A DNA stretch of 64,000 nucleotides, taken from NCBI GenBank assembly GCA_002786065.1, contig NHNY01000006.1, forward strand, positions 434,001-498,000. Direction: 5' to 3'. Shown here piece after piece: positions 12,101-22,639 of this stretch. Each line of letters starts with the position of its first letter. The stretch's first letter is position 1. The stretch comes from Microcyclospora pomicola (Eukaryota > Ascomycota > Dothideomycetes > Capnodiales). The notes beneath the pieces are model-generated. The model saw nothing but the letters and a program-made list of their open reading frames with translations. It was not told the origin of the DNA and did not search any database. The translations under genes were made by a program, and so were the position numbers.

Positions 12101-14306
12101 GCGCTCACCGCACGTCGTTCGTGCTACTGCCCTGCGCGTCGCCCTGCCTTTGCCCTGCCGAGATCAGCAGCGCCGGTACATGATCACGTCCGCCGATGGG
12201 CCTTGGGCTTGGGCTTGGGCTAGGGGGCTGAAACACCGCCTGTGATCACCATGCCCATCATCATGCTGTAGTGGGACTGGAGGCTTGGGACGGAGGAACG
12301 GTGCCGGCCCTGGACGATGATCTCGTGCACTGTCGACCTGTAGCCTCCCGTGTCTTCGTACGAAGGATATGGTTAGAGGTGGGCTGTGAGGGTCGCAGAT
12401 TACTGAGCATACACGGTAGGTGGAAAATTGTCTAATGCCATGGACGGTGCGATCGTACAATGGCACATCAGGAGAATCTTCCAGATCGAAAATGCCCATA
12501 CCAAGGCATCGTAATCCATAGAACTCAGACCACGACAACCGACATCACATCTCGCAAACGGTAAAGCAAAAGTCCACCTCCCAACAAACCCATCACCAAA
12601 CAAACCCATCCAACGGCTATGCAGATTGCCTGATCTTGCCACTGGAAGCCCAAACGTCGATCCGCCAGCCTTGAATCCGTCTCAACCTTCCCTCCTGCAC
12701 TCTGTTGTTTGCAACGCTTCCAGTTGATGAGTCCTGACCTGTGTTTGTACATATATAGCTACGGGTGTAACGACGTCCGCAGACTGTACTTACATGCTAC
12801 AGCACGCGTATGCAAGCACGCACCTATGCATACACGTACCTACCTTATGTACCTTATGTACGAGTATCGTCGCGCTCCGTCATTCCTCACGAATGAGAAG
12901 CAGTCGATGAAGCAGTCGAGCCTGAAGACAATAGATGTTCCACACCTGTATCATGCGATAACTCACAGTATTCTTAGCACTTACTGTACCGGCTGTAGTT
13001 TCCGGCATTGCGCGCTCAGAAGCTCGATCTGTATGATTGTTATTATTATCGATCATCAAATGCTGGAAGATGGTAGACGACCGCGAGGCGAAGACATTCG
13101 ATTATTCAGGTAGTTACTGTAAGGTAACGTACCTAGGTATTCACCTCTCACGCGTCTGGCCTATAGCCTTTGGCATCGAAGACTACATACTACAGTACCG
13201 ACCTTCATCTCACAGTGCCTAAGGTGACTTCTTCCCAGTCCACGATTCCTACCTTGATCGTCCGTCAATGTCGCCGTAGTAGAAGGGAGAATGCACAGAT
13301 AACATTGCCTATACACGCACCTAATTACCTCCTACCGACTTTCCGCGCGCAGACTTGCCTCTGCTTTCCATTCTCATCACCCCTCAAACGAAAACCGTAC
13401 GTTCGCCAGCAAACAATCACAACATCCCGCATCTCCGCCGTATGCCATGTGTGTAACCCCACCGGCCAGCGAGAAAGTCCCCCGGAAGGATATGGGCATA
13501 TTTCCGCTGCCTGTACGTATGTCTGCGTGAGGTGATTGAGGGGAAATGCTCGTGTGTGTCGTGCGTTGTGAAAGGCGGGTAAGGGGAAGGTGGTGGGGGA
13601 GGGAACGTGAGCTGGCGGCTGAGTGGCTGGGGATCGTGTTTGCTGGGTTTGCTACTGGGCGGCTGGGTGCAGATGGGCGGGAGGGGGGGAATGAGGTGGG
13701 TACGCTGGCAGAGAGTGAACTTGAGGGTTTAAGGGATTGGGAGTGGTGACGAGTAGAAGTAGTTGAGATCGTGATAGTGGAGGCATCGAGTGCGGAGAGC
13801 TTTCCTACCTCTCATGCTACAGGTAAGGTAGTGTATAATATGCGCACGCGTAGAGATCGCCGTCATTGTGGTCGACAAGCCTGCGGCGTTTCAGACCTCT
13901 AACACGACTTGTAAAAAGCAATAGAGTTCATACATACAAGATGAGGAGATGTACAGACGCAGTCTTCACGGACGGATGGGATGTCATGGAAAAGGTTCCA
14001 TTGGTGACCGGTGCTCGGTCGGTTCATACTTGACCTCTTTCGGTCCGTTGAGAGACTGGGTGCATACATCTGATGAAGCATGGCGAGAAGGTTGGAGTCT
14101 ATGTTTGACGCGAGCAAAGCTGAGCTGATAGCATGTACTGGAGTGCTTAACGGATACAATTAGGATCACACGAGATATATTTGAACGTTGTCACAGTCAT
14201 TGACGTCGACTGATGGTTCTAGGTCGTAATTTCTAAAATACAAATTCGAATCTATGATTCCGGAACCGGTCACAATCATCAAGCCTATCGCACGGGGCGC
14301 GAGATA
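9146..14306. other. Gene-empty 5.2-kb intergenic stretch
   Basis: Between the start of the Pro/Tyr-rich gene and the 3' end of VPS15. GC content looks ordinary, so this is not a RIP block. Frames up to 266 codons exist but are rich in Arg/His/Ser/Pro, often start at non-ATG codons, overlap frames on the other strand and match no family I know. Short palindromic CCTAGGTA and TACAGTA-type words recur (for example near 10880 and 13130). It could carry long UTRs or non-coding transcripts; the sequence alone does not show this. Confidence 0.5.
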
Positions 14307-17300
14307 TCATTGATGCACGAAGATCTGCCCCGATCGATCAGCGCTCAGGATCATCCCAAACGGCCGCTCGAGCAGAGCAACATCGGTGATGGTATCGAGA
14401 TGCCCACGCAGCAGATGCTGGGCCGACAAGCGGATCGTGTCGTACTTGGACAGTCCTGTCTTGGCCGACGCTCCGCCTCCACCTTTACGTGGCGTCGGAG
14501 TGACCGTGTTCGGTTTGCCCTCCGCACCAGCATCCGGTACATGTTCCGTCACCACCCGCGTATCCAGCCCAAGCTGACTGAGGACGTAGGATGGCTTCTC
14601 CTGATTGATACTGCCGCTGACAACACGACAGCCGTCGACACGGCTGCTGTCCCAGAAGCGAACTTTGCCATCGGGACCGCCTGTAATGGCAAATGCTTGA
14701 GGAGTCTCGGAGTCACTCAGCACCTGGTGAAGGCCGAAGAACATCGCGGTAGTGACGAGAGGCGCGTCGATGTCTTTGTCAGAGGTTTTGCCGTCGGCAG
14801 CAAGAGCGCCGGCAACACGATGGAGCAGTCCTTCGGGTCGGTCGTCATCGAGGTTGCGCAGCTCATAGTCCCGGGCGTGAATGCGCTCACTGCTTTGTGG
14901 ATGAGCGGGACGATACACTTCGTGACAGATAACCTTCTCGATATCCCAGACAGTCACTTCACCTTTGCCGCTGCCGCCGGAAACGCAGACTCTATTCCGT
15001 CTGGCGGACTTCTTGCTTGGATGGAGCTGCAAGCGCGTGATCGGTGCAGCCTTTGCGAATGCCCAGGAACGAAGTCTCAATCGGAAGCGTAGATCCCACA
15101 AATCAAGAATGCCTTGTGATGTTCCGACAAGAATCCAGTCACGTCGTCGACTGATACAGAAGCAGGTCGGCATACCGTGCTGTGCAGGGTTGCGCAAGTC
15201 GAAGATGGTGGACATGTCACGAAGGTCAACGGCCAAAATCCTACCCAAGTTTGTAGCAAGGACAAGTGTACTGGTCGCATCACCACGGTAATGCTCACTC
15301 CACACGGCATGCTCACCATCAGGCCCAAACCCGGGGATCTGCCATTTGCGAAGCGCTCGAAGCTTACCATATCGAGCAGCGTTGGCACTACTTGAAGACT
15401 CCGTGACATCCACTTTGACAACGTGCACAGAACCATCTGATCCTGTACACACAAACGTGTGAGTGCTCTCGACAAAGCACAAAGTCGTGACCCGAGCGCC
15501 TGGTAGAAGTCGATACTCCTGCCTAGCACGATGCGTGATGTTGCGCTCGATGCGGGAAGAATCCCAGACCTTGACCGAGCCATCATCGGAGCTAGTCAAG
15601 AAAAATGTATGATCGGCAGCAACAATGATCCTATTGACCTTGGCGGTATGTTCGGACAAGATCGCTACGAATTGACACTGTGGACGCCAGTTCCCTTGAC
15701 TAGCACCACCATGACTTGATGTGATAGGTGCTCGCTTGCTGGTTTGAATGATCGGTCCAAACTCGGCAGCGTCAATAGGGAAATTGTCCACATAAACAGT
15801 GTCCAGTAGTTTCAACACTGTGGGGTCGTTGCCGACGTAGTTGTGCGTGTTTCGGTGGCTGGTAGTGCGATCCAGCCCAGCCCGTGGTTGCGACGATTTC
15901 CCATCGCCCATGGCTTTCTGGCGATTTCCAGCTGGGATAGTGAGCCTTCCGACAGCAGTAGCATCATCGGTTGAAACCTCTGCATGGGCTTTACTCTTTA
16001 GATCGTGGTTCGTTCCGGGCATGAGACCAGCCACGCCGCTGGCATACCGAGGACTACGTGCACCGTCTTTGGCCACAGAACCCGTTGCTGAACGAGGCGA
16101 CGACGATAGTAGACTCGCGGACGCTGGTCTACGCAAGTCCAAAGCATTGCTATTGAGCTTATCTGTCGGTCTTGGTTCTGCTCCTTCCTGCTCGCTATGA
16201 AGTATTGGAGTGTCAATACCGCTCAAATGAAGCCTGTCCAAGGTTGTGTCTTTCTGCGCACTTGGCTTCTCGTCCAAAGCATCAGCAATCGTGCGCTCTG
16301 TCTCACTCTGCCTTCGCTGCTCGTAGGTATTAAAGTCGTTCTCAAAGATGACTGTCTGTAAGTTGACTTTGAGTTCGGTAAGTGAGATGACTCTATCGTG
16401 TGCGATCTGGCTATCTGATTCTTCTTCTCGCTTTTTTCGTTGAGCTGCACGCCAGAGATACTCTCTAAAGGCCAACAGCTTCATTTCGTCTTCACTCCGG
16501 AGACCTGCATTGCGCAATCGTCCAAGCCACTGTTCATCCTCATCAGTCTTTGGTATCCTGCCGAGCGAACGAGAGCTTAGATCAGCGACTGTCGACAGTG
16601 GCGGCATGTGAGTACTGGCGCGGTAGGACAGCTGTTTGGAGTCTTTGGCTGCCTTCCAGAACAACCCACGGTCAGCCTTGGCGGCCCACGCAAGCGCTAG
16701 GTCCAGTACAGCGCGAGGCAACGGCTTCTTGAGTGCATCGAGCAATTCGGTTTCAGCAAGCGAGCTGACGGGCACTTTCAGGTAAGGCTGCACCAAAGGC
16801 GCGACCAGTATGCGTACATCCGCAACTGAGAGGTACGTCGTGGCAGCAGAGATGAAGTATGATGCTGCTTCTTTGATCCACGTATTTGGATGCATTTCGA
16901 ACCGTGCGACGGTGTCGATCAGCTCCCATAGCTTGGATCGCTGGAGCATGCCCATCTCGGCCATGTTTGCAAGTGATCGTAAAGCTTGGTCAACGACGAA
17001 CTCTTGAGGATCTGCCAGCGCTTGCAGCATCAGAGGCAGTATAAACTCCTCGACACGAGAATCACCGAGAAAGACAGCCACACCCACGATCGCCCGTAGA
17101 AAGGCGCACTTGAGTTGCCAGTCTGGGTCGTTGAGATAGGTATTCAAATGGCTGAGGAGCACATCGCTTGCTCGAACTTCGCCGAAGAACACGCATAGAC
17201 TCGCCACGGATGTAAGAAACGATCGTCGGACAGCAGTATCGTTGTCCGTCACGAAGACTCTCGTCTGAGCCTCCAAGTGTCCCAAAACCTCAGAACAAGT

Positions 17301-18959
17301 GGCGTCGTATGCATCGGCACCCAAGGCGGAGAGTCCATCAACATCGTCGTGCCCACCTCTATCGATGCGAAGTGAGCCATCAGCGCGAAGAGCCTGCATC
17401 ATGTCCAGGAAACGTGTAGATGTTTCCGCGAGGCTCGCAAGACTTGCAGCATAAGTTGCACGGACTACGGAGTTTGTCCTGAACCCCTTGGTGTTGACGA
17501 ATGATTGTAGCTTGGGGAAGATGTACTGTGTGAACAGGAAAGAGTTAATGGGCGAAGTAACGATCACAAGCGCCAGCAATTGTGTCATAGACCTCAATGC
17601 CGCTACCTGTACCATCTCATTCGGATCGTCCAAGAGTGGAATCACATATGGTAATATGCGATCAAGCTTAGCTTCATCAGGTAGGCGTTCAGCAAAGGCG
17701 AGAAGAAGCTCGCAGGCTCGGACTTTGGAAGAAGCTCTTCCGACACTTCTGAGCGACGCCGTTACAACATTAAGTAAGATGAATGATCCATTTCGAGCAT
17801 CGGGTTTGAGGTGTGCATTTGCCGTATGCCGATCGTTGGGTAGATCCACTTGAAGTGGGTAGAGGCTTTGCCGGACGGGCGTCGTGAGGGCTTTCAAACC
17901 AGACGCGTCGTAGCCAAGCGATACACAGAGCATGTCGAAATCATTGTATATCCGATCAATGCGTAAGTCCGAGATGCCGTTGTTGACACCCCTGATATCC
18001 GCAGACATGTCAGGCCCTCGTCCCGATGTGGGATCTGTTATGTCTTGCATCAAGGTGTGAAAGTGCTGGTAAAAGTATAGAGGAAAGGCTTTATCGCGGT
18101 ATTCGTCAAGATAATCCATAGCATAACAACGCTCATTCGGATCGAGTCGAATCATGCTGCTGATGAGGGACCGGATATGGACATCGTCAACCTTATTGAG
18201 CAATGAGAACATCGGATCATACTCCCCTTTCCGGTACCGAAACAGCTGGCTCAATGTAAACGTCGTTGACTCGGTGAAAAGCTCAGCCAACACGCACCCC
18301 AAGCTGAAGATGTCCATGTTCCATTGCACGTCCAGTCCAGGTGGCGTTTGCCCCGCAGCGAGGAATCGCTCCGGCGCAAGATAGCAAGCTCTTCGGCCGG
18401 AAGTGTCGTAGAAGAAAGAGAAATCCGCCGGATTATCTTCCGGTAGATACGTAGGCTTGAAGGATGAGGCAAAGTCGGTGAGGTAGACCCAGCCCCAGGA
18501 TGTGACCATCACATTCTCCGCTTTGATGTCACCATGAAAGACTTCCCGCTCTTGACAATCTCGCAGCGCGCATAGTAATTGGAAAGCGATCCACTTCTTC
18601 TCGATCGTTTCCAGGAACGGTCGAATGCTGATGCGATCGTATAGAGAAGTGTGAATGTACTGGCGTACGAGCAATCCGACGGTACTTGTCTCTCGGATTC
18701 GCTGGTAGGCCAATACGTTCGGCACATTGCTCAGCTTTTTGCGCTCTGCACGTAACGCTTTCCCGTAGTCCTTGAAAGAGACGTTTGCGTTGGATTTGAG
18801 GCAGAGCTTGATCACGACGATTCCCTCGCGATGCCGAGCTCGAAGTGTGCGAAGGAAGCGGGCGCCTCCAAGCGGTTTTTCGACGACCAAATCAGATACT
18901 TCTGTGAGATCTATGGCAGCTGCTCCGGCTGCCAACGGTTGCGAGTAGCCTTGACCCAT
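14307..18959 (-). CDS. VPS15: VPS15, regulatory pseudokinase subunit of the class III PI 3-kinase
   Basis: Single exon, 1550 aa, a usual length. Vps15 anchors and activates Vps34 on endosomes, vacuole and autophagosomal membranes. The N-terminus MGQGYSQ has Gly-2 for N-myristoylation, as in the family. Residues ~20-310 are the kinase-like domain: Lys in VVIKLCLK (~51), HGDIKAEN at 142-149 in place of HRDLKxxN, and DFA at 162-164 in place of DFG; both changes are normal for Vps15, not damage. Residues ~400-790 are HEAT repeats (for example VIPLLDDPNEMVQVAALRSM). After a charged, Ser-rich linker (~890-1060) come WD40 repeats to the C-terminus, including DDGSVKVWDSS, DGKVRFWDSS and GMILSADRSGQIFV. 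Confidence 0.97.
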   Translation of the reverse strand: MGQGYSQPLAAGAAAIDLTEVSDLVVEKPLGGARFLRTLRARHREGIVVIKLCLKSNANVSFKDYGKALRAERKKLSNVPNVLAYQRIRETSTVGLLVRQYIHTSLYDRISIRPFLETIEKKWIAFQLLCALRDCQEREVFHGDIKAENVMVTSWGWVYLTDFASSFKPTYLPEDNPADFSFFYDTSGRRACYLAPERFLAAGQTPPGLDVQWNMDIFSLGCVLAELFTESTTFTLSQLFRYRKGEYDPMFSLLNKVDDVHIRSLISSMIRLDPNERCYAMDYLDEYRDKAFPLYFYQHFHTLMQDITDPTSGRGPDMSADIRGVNNGISDLRIDRIYNDFDMLCVSLGYDASGLKALTTPVRQSLYPLQVDLPNDRHTANAHLKPDARNGSFILLNVVTASLRSVGRASSKVRACELLLAFAERLPDEAKLDRILPYVIPLLDDPNEMVQVAALRSMTQLLALVIVTSPINSFLFTQYIFPKLQSFVNTKGFRTNSVVRATYAASLASLAETSTRFLDMMQALRADGSLRIDRGGHDDVDGLSALGADAYDATCSEVLGHLEAQTRVFVTDNDTAVRRSFLTSVASLCVFFGEVRASDVLLSHLNTYLNDPDWQLKCAFLRAIVGVAVFLGDSRVEEFILPLMLQALADPQEFVVDQALRSLANMAEMGMLQRSKLWELIDTVARFEMHPNTWIKEAASYFISAATTYLSVADVRILVAPLVQPYLKVPVSSLAETELLDALKKPLPRAVLDLALAWAAKADRGLFWKAAKDSKQLSYRASTHMPPLSTVADLSSRSLGRIPKTDEDEQWLGRLRNAGLRSEDEMKLLAFREYLWRAAQRKKREEESDSQIAHDRVISLTELKVNLQTVIFENDFNTYEQRRQSETERTIADALDEKPSAQKDTTLDRLHLSGIDTPILHSEQEGAEPRPTDKLNSNALDLRRPASASLLSSSPRSATGSVAKDGARSPRYASGVAGLMPGTNHDLKSKAHAEVSTDDATAVGRLTIPAGNRQKAMGDGKSSQPRAGLDRTTSHRNTHNYVGNDPTVLKLLDTVYVDNFPIDAAEFGPIIQTSKRAPITSSHGGASQGNWRPQCQFVAILSEHTAKVNRIIVAADHTFFLTSSDDGSVKVWDSSRIERNITHRARQEYRLLPGARVTTLCFVESTHTFVCTGSDGSVHVVKVDVTESSSSANAARYGKLRALRKWQIPGFGPDGEHAVWSEHYRGDATSTLVLATNLGRILAVDLRDMSTIFDLRNPAQHGMPTCFCISRRRDWILVGTSQGILDLWDLRFRLRLRSWAFAKAAPITRLQLHPSKKSARRNRVCVSGGSGKGEVTVWDIEKVICHEVYRPAHPQSSERIHARDYELRNLDDDRPEGLLHRVAGALAADGKTSDKDIDAPLVTTAMFFGLHQVLSDSETPQAFAITGGPDGKVRFWDSSRVDGCRVVSGSINQEKPSYVLSQLGLDTRVVTEHVPDAGAEGKPNTVTPTPRKGGGGASAKTGLSKYDTIRLSAQHLLRGHLDTITDVALLERPFGMILSADRSGQIFVHQ

Positions 18960-19508
18960 TGTGCCATTCAGTCATGTCAGGCGCAGTGTCAGGTGTGGCG
19001 AGGTGTTACTGAAGCAGATTTTCTGCGGCAGGTGTATCTCACCGGCTATCGTAGATCATCATGACCATCAAATCCCAGCTTCTATGAGCTCGTCATATGG
19101 GTGTATATGTCATTGATGAAGGGTTTCGTGAATTCGTGATTGTCAGTGACCTGGCCGGAGGCTCACAACTCAGGTTGCGAAGCCGCACTGCCACAGCCAG
19201 CTATCAGCCAATCAAGGCCTAGTCTACCAAACGTCACCACAACATGGAGAAATACCAGACATCATCTGCTTCACGCGTTTAATGTCGACTGTGACATATA
19301 ATCACGGCTACGGCAAAGAAAGGCTCAGTCTTCATAGACTCAGAGAGGTGTTTGCTCGTATATAAGTATATACAAGCCCCTGCACCATAGTCGTCACCGC
19401 TGAAGCAAAAGTTCAGGGTTTCCTAGGACATGCACGCGCTCTTGACCTTTCTGGTCCGCGGCTGTTCATCAGCACGAAGAGGTCAGTGGAGAGGAACCAT
19501 GACACACG
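18960..19508. other. Intergenic, VPS15 promoter side
   Basis: About 550 bp between the VPS15 start and the 3' end of the next minus-strand gene. Expected to hold the VPS15 promoter and leader. No gene or RNA feature visible. Confidence 0.55.
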
Positions 19509-20137
19509 TCAGGTGAACATGGCTTCCTCCTTTTCCTCTTCGTCGTCGTCCTCCAGCTGTTCCTTCTTCACGGCCTTAGGCTTGATGTGGATGGTAGGCT
19601 TGACGTGGATGGTGCGCTCTTCATCTTCGTCGCCTGCATAGACCACCGCCTTGCGGCCCTTGGACTTCACCCTCTTCGTCGGGGTGTCTTCGATATCCTC
19701 CGCAGCTGGTCATTACAATCAGTATGGAGCCATGTGAGTGTCACGACCATGAAACGATAAGCAGGACTTACCAGCCTTACGCTTCTTGATTGTGCTGCTG
19801 TTGGCTTTCTTAGCAGAAGCGGATGCAGGTGTGCCGGGAGCAGAGCCATCTTTCGCGTCGTTGGTGGTGCCGTTGACCTTGTTCAGCTTCCTGATGATCG
19901 CCGAGTAGGCATCGCGTGCCTGCTTTGGCGTGTTGATCTCAGCCTTCCTGGCAACCTCCTCCCACGGAACCTGTGTTGTTGATCAGCATATGGAGCAGAG
20001 ACGGAGGACTGAGCGATGACAAGTCGAGACTTGCTGCAGTATGCAAGGCCACTTACACCCTGCGTCGGCACGAGACCAGTGACGGTGACGATGATCCTGA
20101 TATCGCGCTCAGTGAGCACGCTGAGATAGTCGGACAT
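19509..20137 (-). CDS. Small nuclear-looking conserved fungal protein, function unknown
   Basis: Three exons on the minus strand: 20137-20057, 19970-19772 and 19705-19509, giving 158 aa. Introns of 86 and 66 nt have GTAAGT donors and CAG acceptors, phases 0 and 1, and the joined frame is open throughout. The first ~60 residues look like a compact helical domain (MSDYLSVLTERDIRIIVTV, then VPWEEVARKAE and RDAYSAIIRKLNKV), reminiscent of short Myb/SANT-like DNA-binding helices but not clearly one. The rest is basic then acidic: SSTIKKRKAG and TPTKRVKSKGRK are NLS-like, IHVKPTIHIKPK is a near-repeat, VKKE fits a sumoylation consensus, and the tail is DDDEEEKEE. A chromatin-associated role is a guess from composition only. 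Confidence 0.8.
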
Positions 20138-20460
20138 TGTGTCTGGTGTTGAGGTGGTGCTTTGAGTTGGTGTTGATAGTGGTTGAAAGGAAATCAAGAC
20201 AGAGACCGATCAAGTCAGTCACTCAGCAAATTCGACAGTGCGGGAGGAGAATGTGAAGTTGCGGACGGACCCAGCAGCAGGTGAGAGTAAACAGCACGCG
20301 CGCTTGAAAACAGGCTAGGCAAACAGTGCGCGCACGCTGCACAGACCATGGTCATGGTGAAAGACACCAACCCCTGTGTGATGTACGGGGCAGTTCGCAG
20401 GGGGAAGCTCACCACAGTACTTTGACCTCACCTGTCATCAAAGCAGATGTTGAGTAGACC

Positions 20461-20943
20461 TGAGACTCACGACGAAAGGCGCGTATTCACGCTTAGTACA
20501 AGTGATCAAGGCGTAAAATGCCCACGTGCTCAAGTCTGGAAAGACACCCACCGCCCATGCCACTGTATATCGCCGCCTGGATGATGAACACGACTGCCCT
20601 GTACCAAGTCGTCGTTTGTCAATCGACGAGAACCCTCCTGTACCCTCTCCGACCATACCACACCATGTCCTAGCCTGGCGAGCAGGTCTCCAGAGACATG
20701 ACAAGTCCTAGACTTACGAAACGCGGATGAATTCTGAGTACAAGTGATTTAGGGGCATTTTCCCACGCGCTCAAGTTGAGGAAAGACACCTACCGCCTTT
20801 GCCACTACCTACCATCGCCTACAGTTCGAAAACAACCGAACTGTACTCCGTCGCCAGTGGCCATCTACCAATCGATGCGCACGCTCCTGTAGCCTCTCCG
20901 AATACCATACCATATCCCTAGCCTACCAAAACGTCAGTCCCCA
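20461..20943. repeat. Diverged 236-bp tandem duplication
   Basis: Copy A ~20461-20697 and copy B ~20708-20943 align head to tail over their whole length at roughly two-thirds identity by eye. Anchors present in both in the same order: ACAAGTGAT, CCCACG.GCTCAAGT, GGAAAGACACC.ACCGCC, CAATCGA, CTCCTGTA.CCTCTCCGA and CCTAGCCT. Neither copy carries an open frame that the other conserves. Confidence 0.85.
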
Positions 20944-21236
20944 GGTAGGAATCTCAGTATCACCTCCAATCTCGCCAGAAACATTCATCGGCCCAGTCAT
21001 CAAACAGAGAGCAACGTGTCTTCTTAGGAGAGAAGATCATCACGCCCTTTCGACATCAGTCTCATAGTCTGAAGTAGGGTCGCCAACAATAGCGTTTTGT
21101 CTGACAGTCGACCATATGCAATGAGTACACATACGCGTGTATCAGTTCACAGCAGATCTACTTGGAGCGATCTGAAAGGACCTAGGTAGGTGGACGAACA
21201 CCTCCGGAAACAATGGCACCATTATACAGTGATCAG

Positions 21237-22260
21237 AGGTAAGCACAAGCGTCAGCAAAAGCAAAAGGAGGAGCAACATACGAGCATGAGTATACTTGTA
21301 ATAGGTATCAGCATACAGCAATCTACTAGCAAATAGGTCTCCAGCGAGTATGCCCAGTGAACTATGGGACGATGACTAGAAGCAAATATAAGCGTAAGCA
21401 AAAGCAAAAGTGGGAGCACAAACACGAGCATGAGTAAAATACAACGGTATGAACACAGACAACCCTAGCAAGCATTCCTAGCGATCCCTTGAACAATTAC
21501 CAGAGGCAAGCATAAGCATCAGTGTTAGCGTCACTGTCAGCAAACGCGGAAGCAGAAGCAGAGACATGAGCATGAGTATACATATAATAGCTACCAAATC
21601 GCAATGAATGTAAGCACATACGTGCCTTAGCGAACATGAACCAGCGAAAAAATTCATGCCCCATCCATCTTCCTCGTAGACGATGAGCTCAAGACACGCC
21701 TTCGAAACCATCATACTCAAGATACAAAAGGCACCAGGCAAGCATAAGCGTCAATATCAGCAATAGCGTAACCAAAAGTGGAAGCAAGAGCACAAACAGA
21801 GAAACGAGCACGAGTGTACATACAATAGCTACCTGCACACCATACAACACTTTAAGACAAGCAAGCATACTCCCATCGAGAATGCCCCAACGAGAATATC
21901 CCAGCCATTATACCTCATCAATCGGCCCTGTTGACGATGATCACAAGACGCTCTGTCACAGTCCTCCCACTCAGTAGCTACTAACACACGGTAGGTCAAG
22001 GTATCCGTACTCTGGACGACTATAGCCCGTGGAGAATATCCATCGAGCCGAGAGAGGCCCAGCAAATATGCCCGTCGATCAACCCCGGCCTGGATCACAC
22101 AAAACGCGTCACTGTTGTGCTCCTACTCAACAGATACCAATACGCAATGGTCTGCGATCATAGGTGACCCTATCAAGAACGCCCCCAACGAAGCTTCCCG
22201 TCCACCTGCTCAAACGCGAGCATGAGTATACATCCAATAGTGATCAGCAGTGGATACAAG
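21237..22260. repeat. Higher-order degenerate repeat, units ~120-245 bp or more
   Basis: At least four units start near 21237, 21378, 21501 and 21735, with a partial one near 22204. Each opens with AAGCATAAGCGTCAG-like and AGCAAAAGCAAAAG-like words, followed by CGAGCATGAGTATACAT and AATAGCTACC. Later parts of some units share CCTACTCAGTAGCTACC and a GACGATGATCACAAGACGC-like word. Unit length varies because internal segments are gained or lost. Confidence 0.75.
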
Positions 22261-22277
22261 CAACCATATCCCTTATG

Positions 22278-22390
22278 CCTCAGCAAACATACCCCAGCAA
22301 GCATAACCTCAGCGAATATACCTCACCGAGCGTACTCCAGCGAACGTACCTAATTGAGCATACCCTGTCGAACGTACCCGATCGATCAAT
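22278..22390. repeat. 14-bp tandem repeat, eight copies, consensus CCTCAGCGAACGTA
   Basis: Eight consecutive 14-bp units, the second with one extra base: CCTCAGCAAACATA, CCCCAGCAAGCATAA, CCTCAGCGAATATA, CCTCACCGAGCGTA, CTCCAGCGAACGTA, CCTAATTGAGCATA, CCCTGTCGAACGTA, CCCGATCGATCAAT. Related 14-mers also occur at ~21340, ~21465, ~21870-21920 and ~22490. The period is not a multiple of three, so it is not a repeated peptide. Confidence 0.85.
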
Positions 22391-22639
22391 CCTGACCAAC
22401 AAATGCGGTCAACGATCACCACAAGATGCGCATTCGACATCCTCCTACTCAGTAGCTACCTTACCAAGCATGTATATCCTGATCGAGACTGCCCTAGCGA
22501 ACACACCCCTGGAAGATAGCCCATCGAGAAAATCGAGAACGCTCCAGTAAGTATATTCTAGCGAGCCTACCTCATGATTCTAGTCAATTCCGTGGATGAC
22601 CAACACAAAATAACACCAAGCATTCTGCACAACCTAAGG

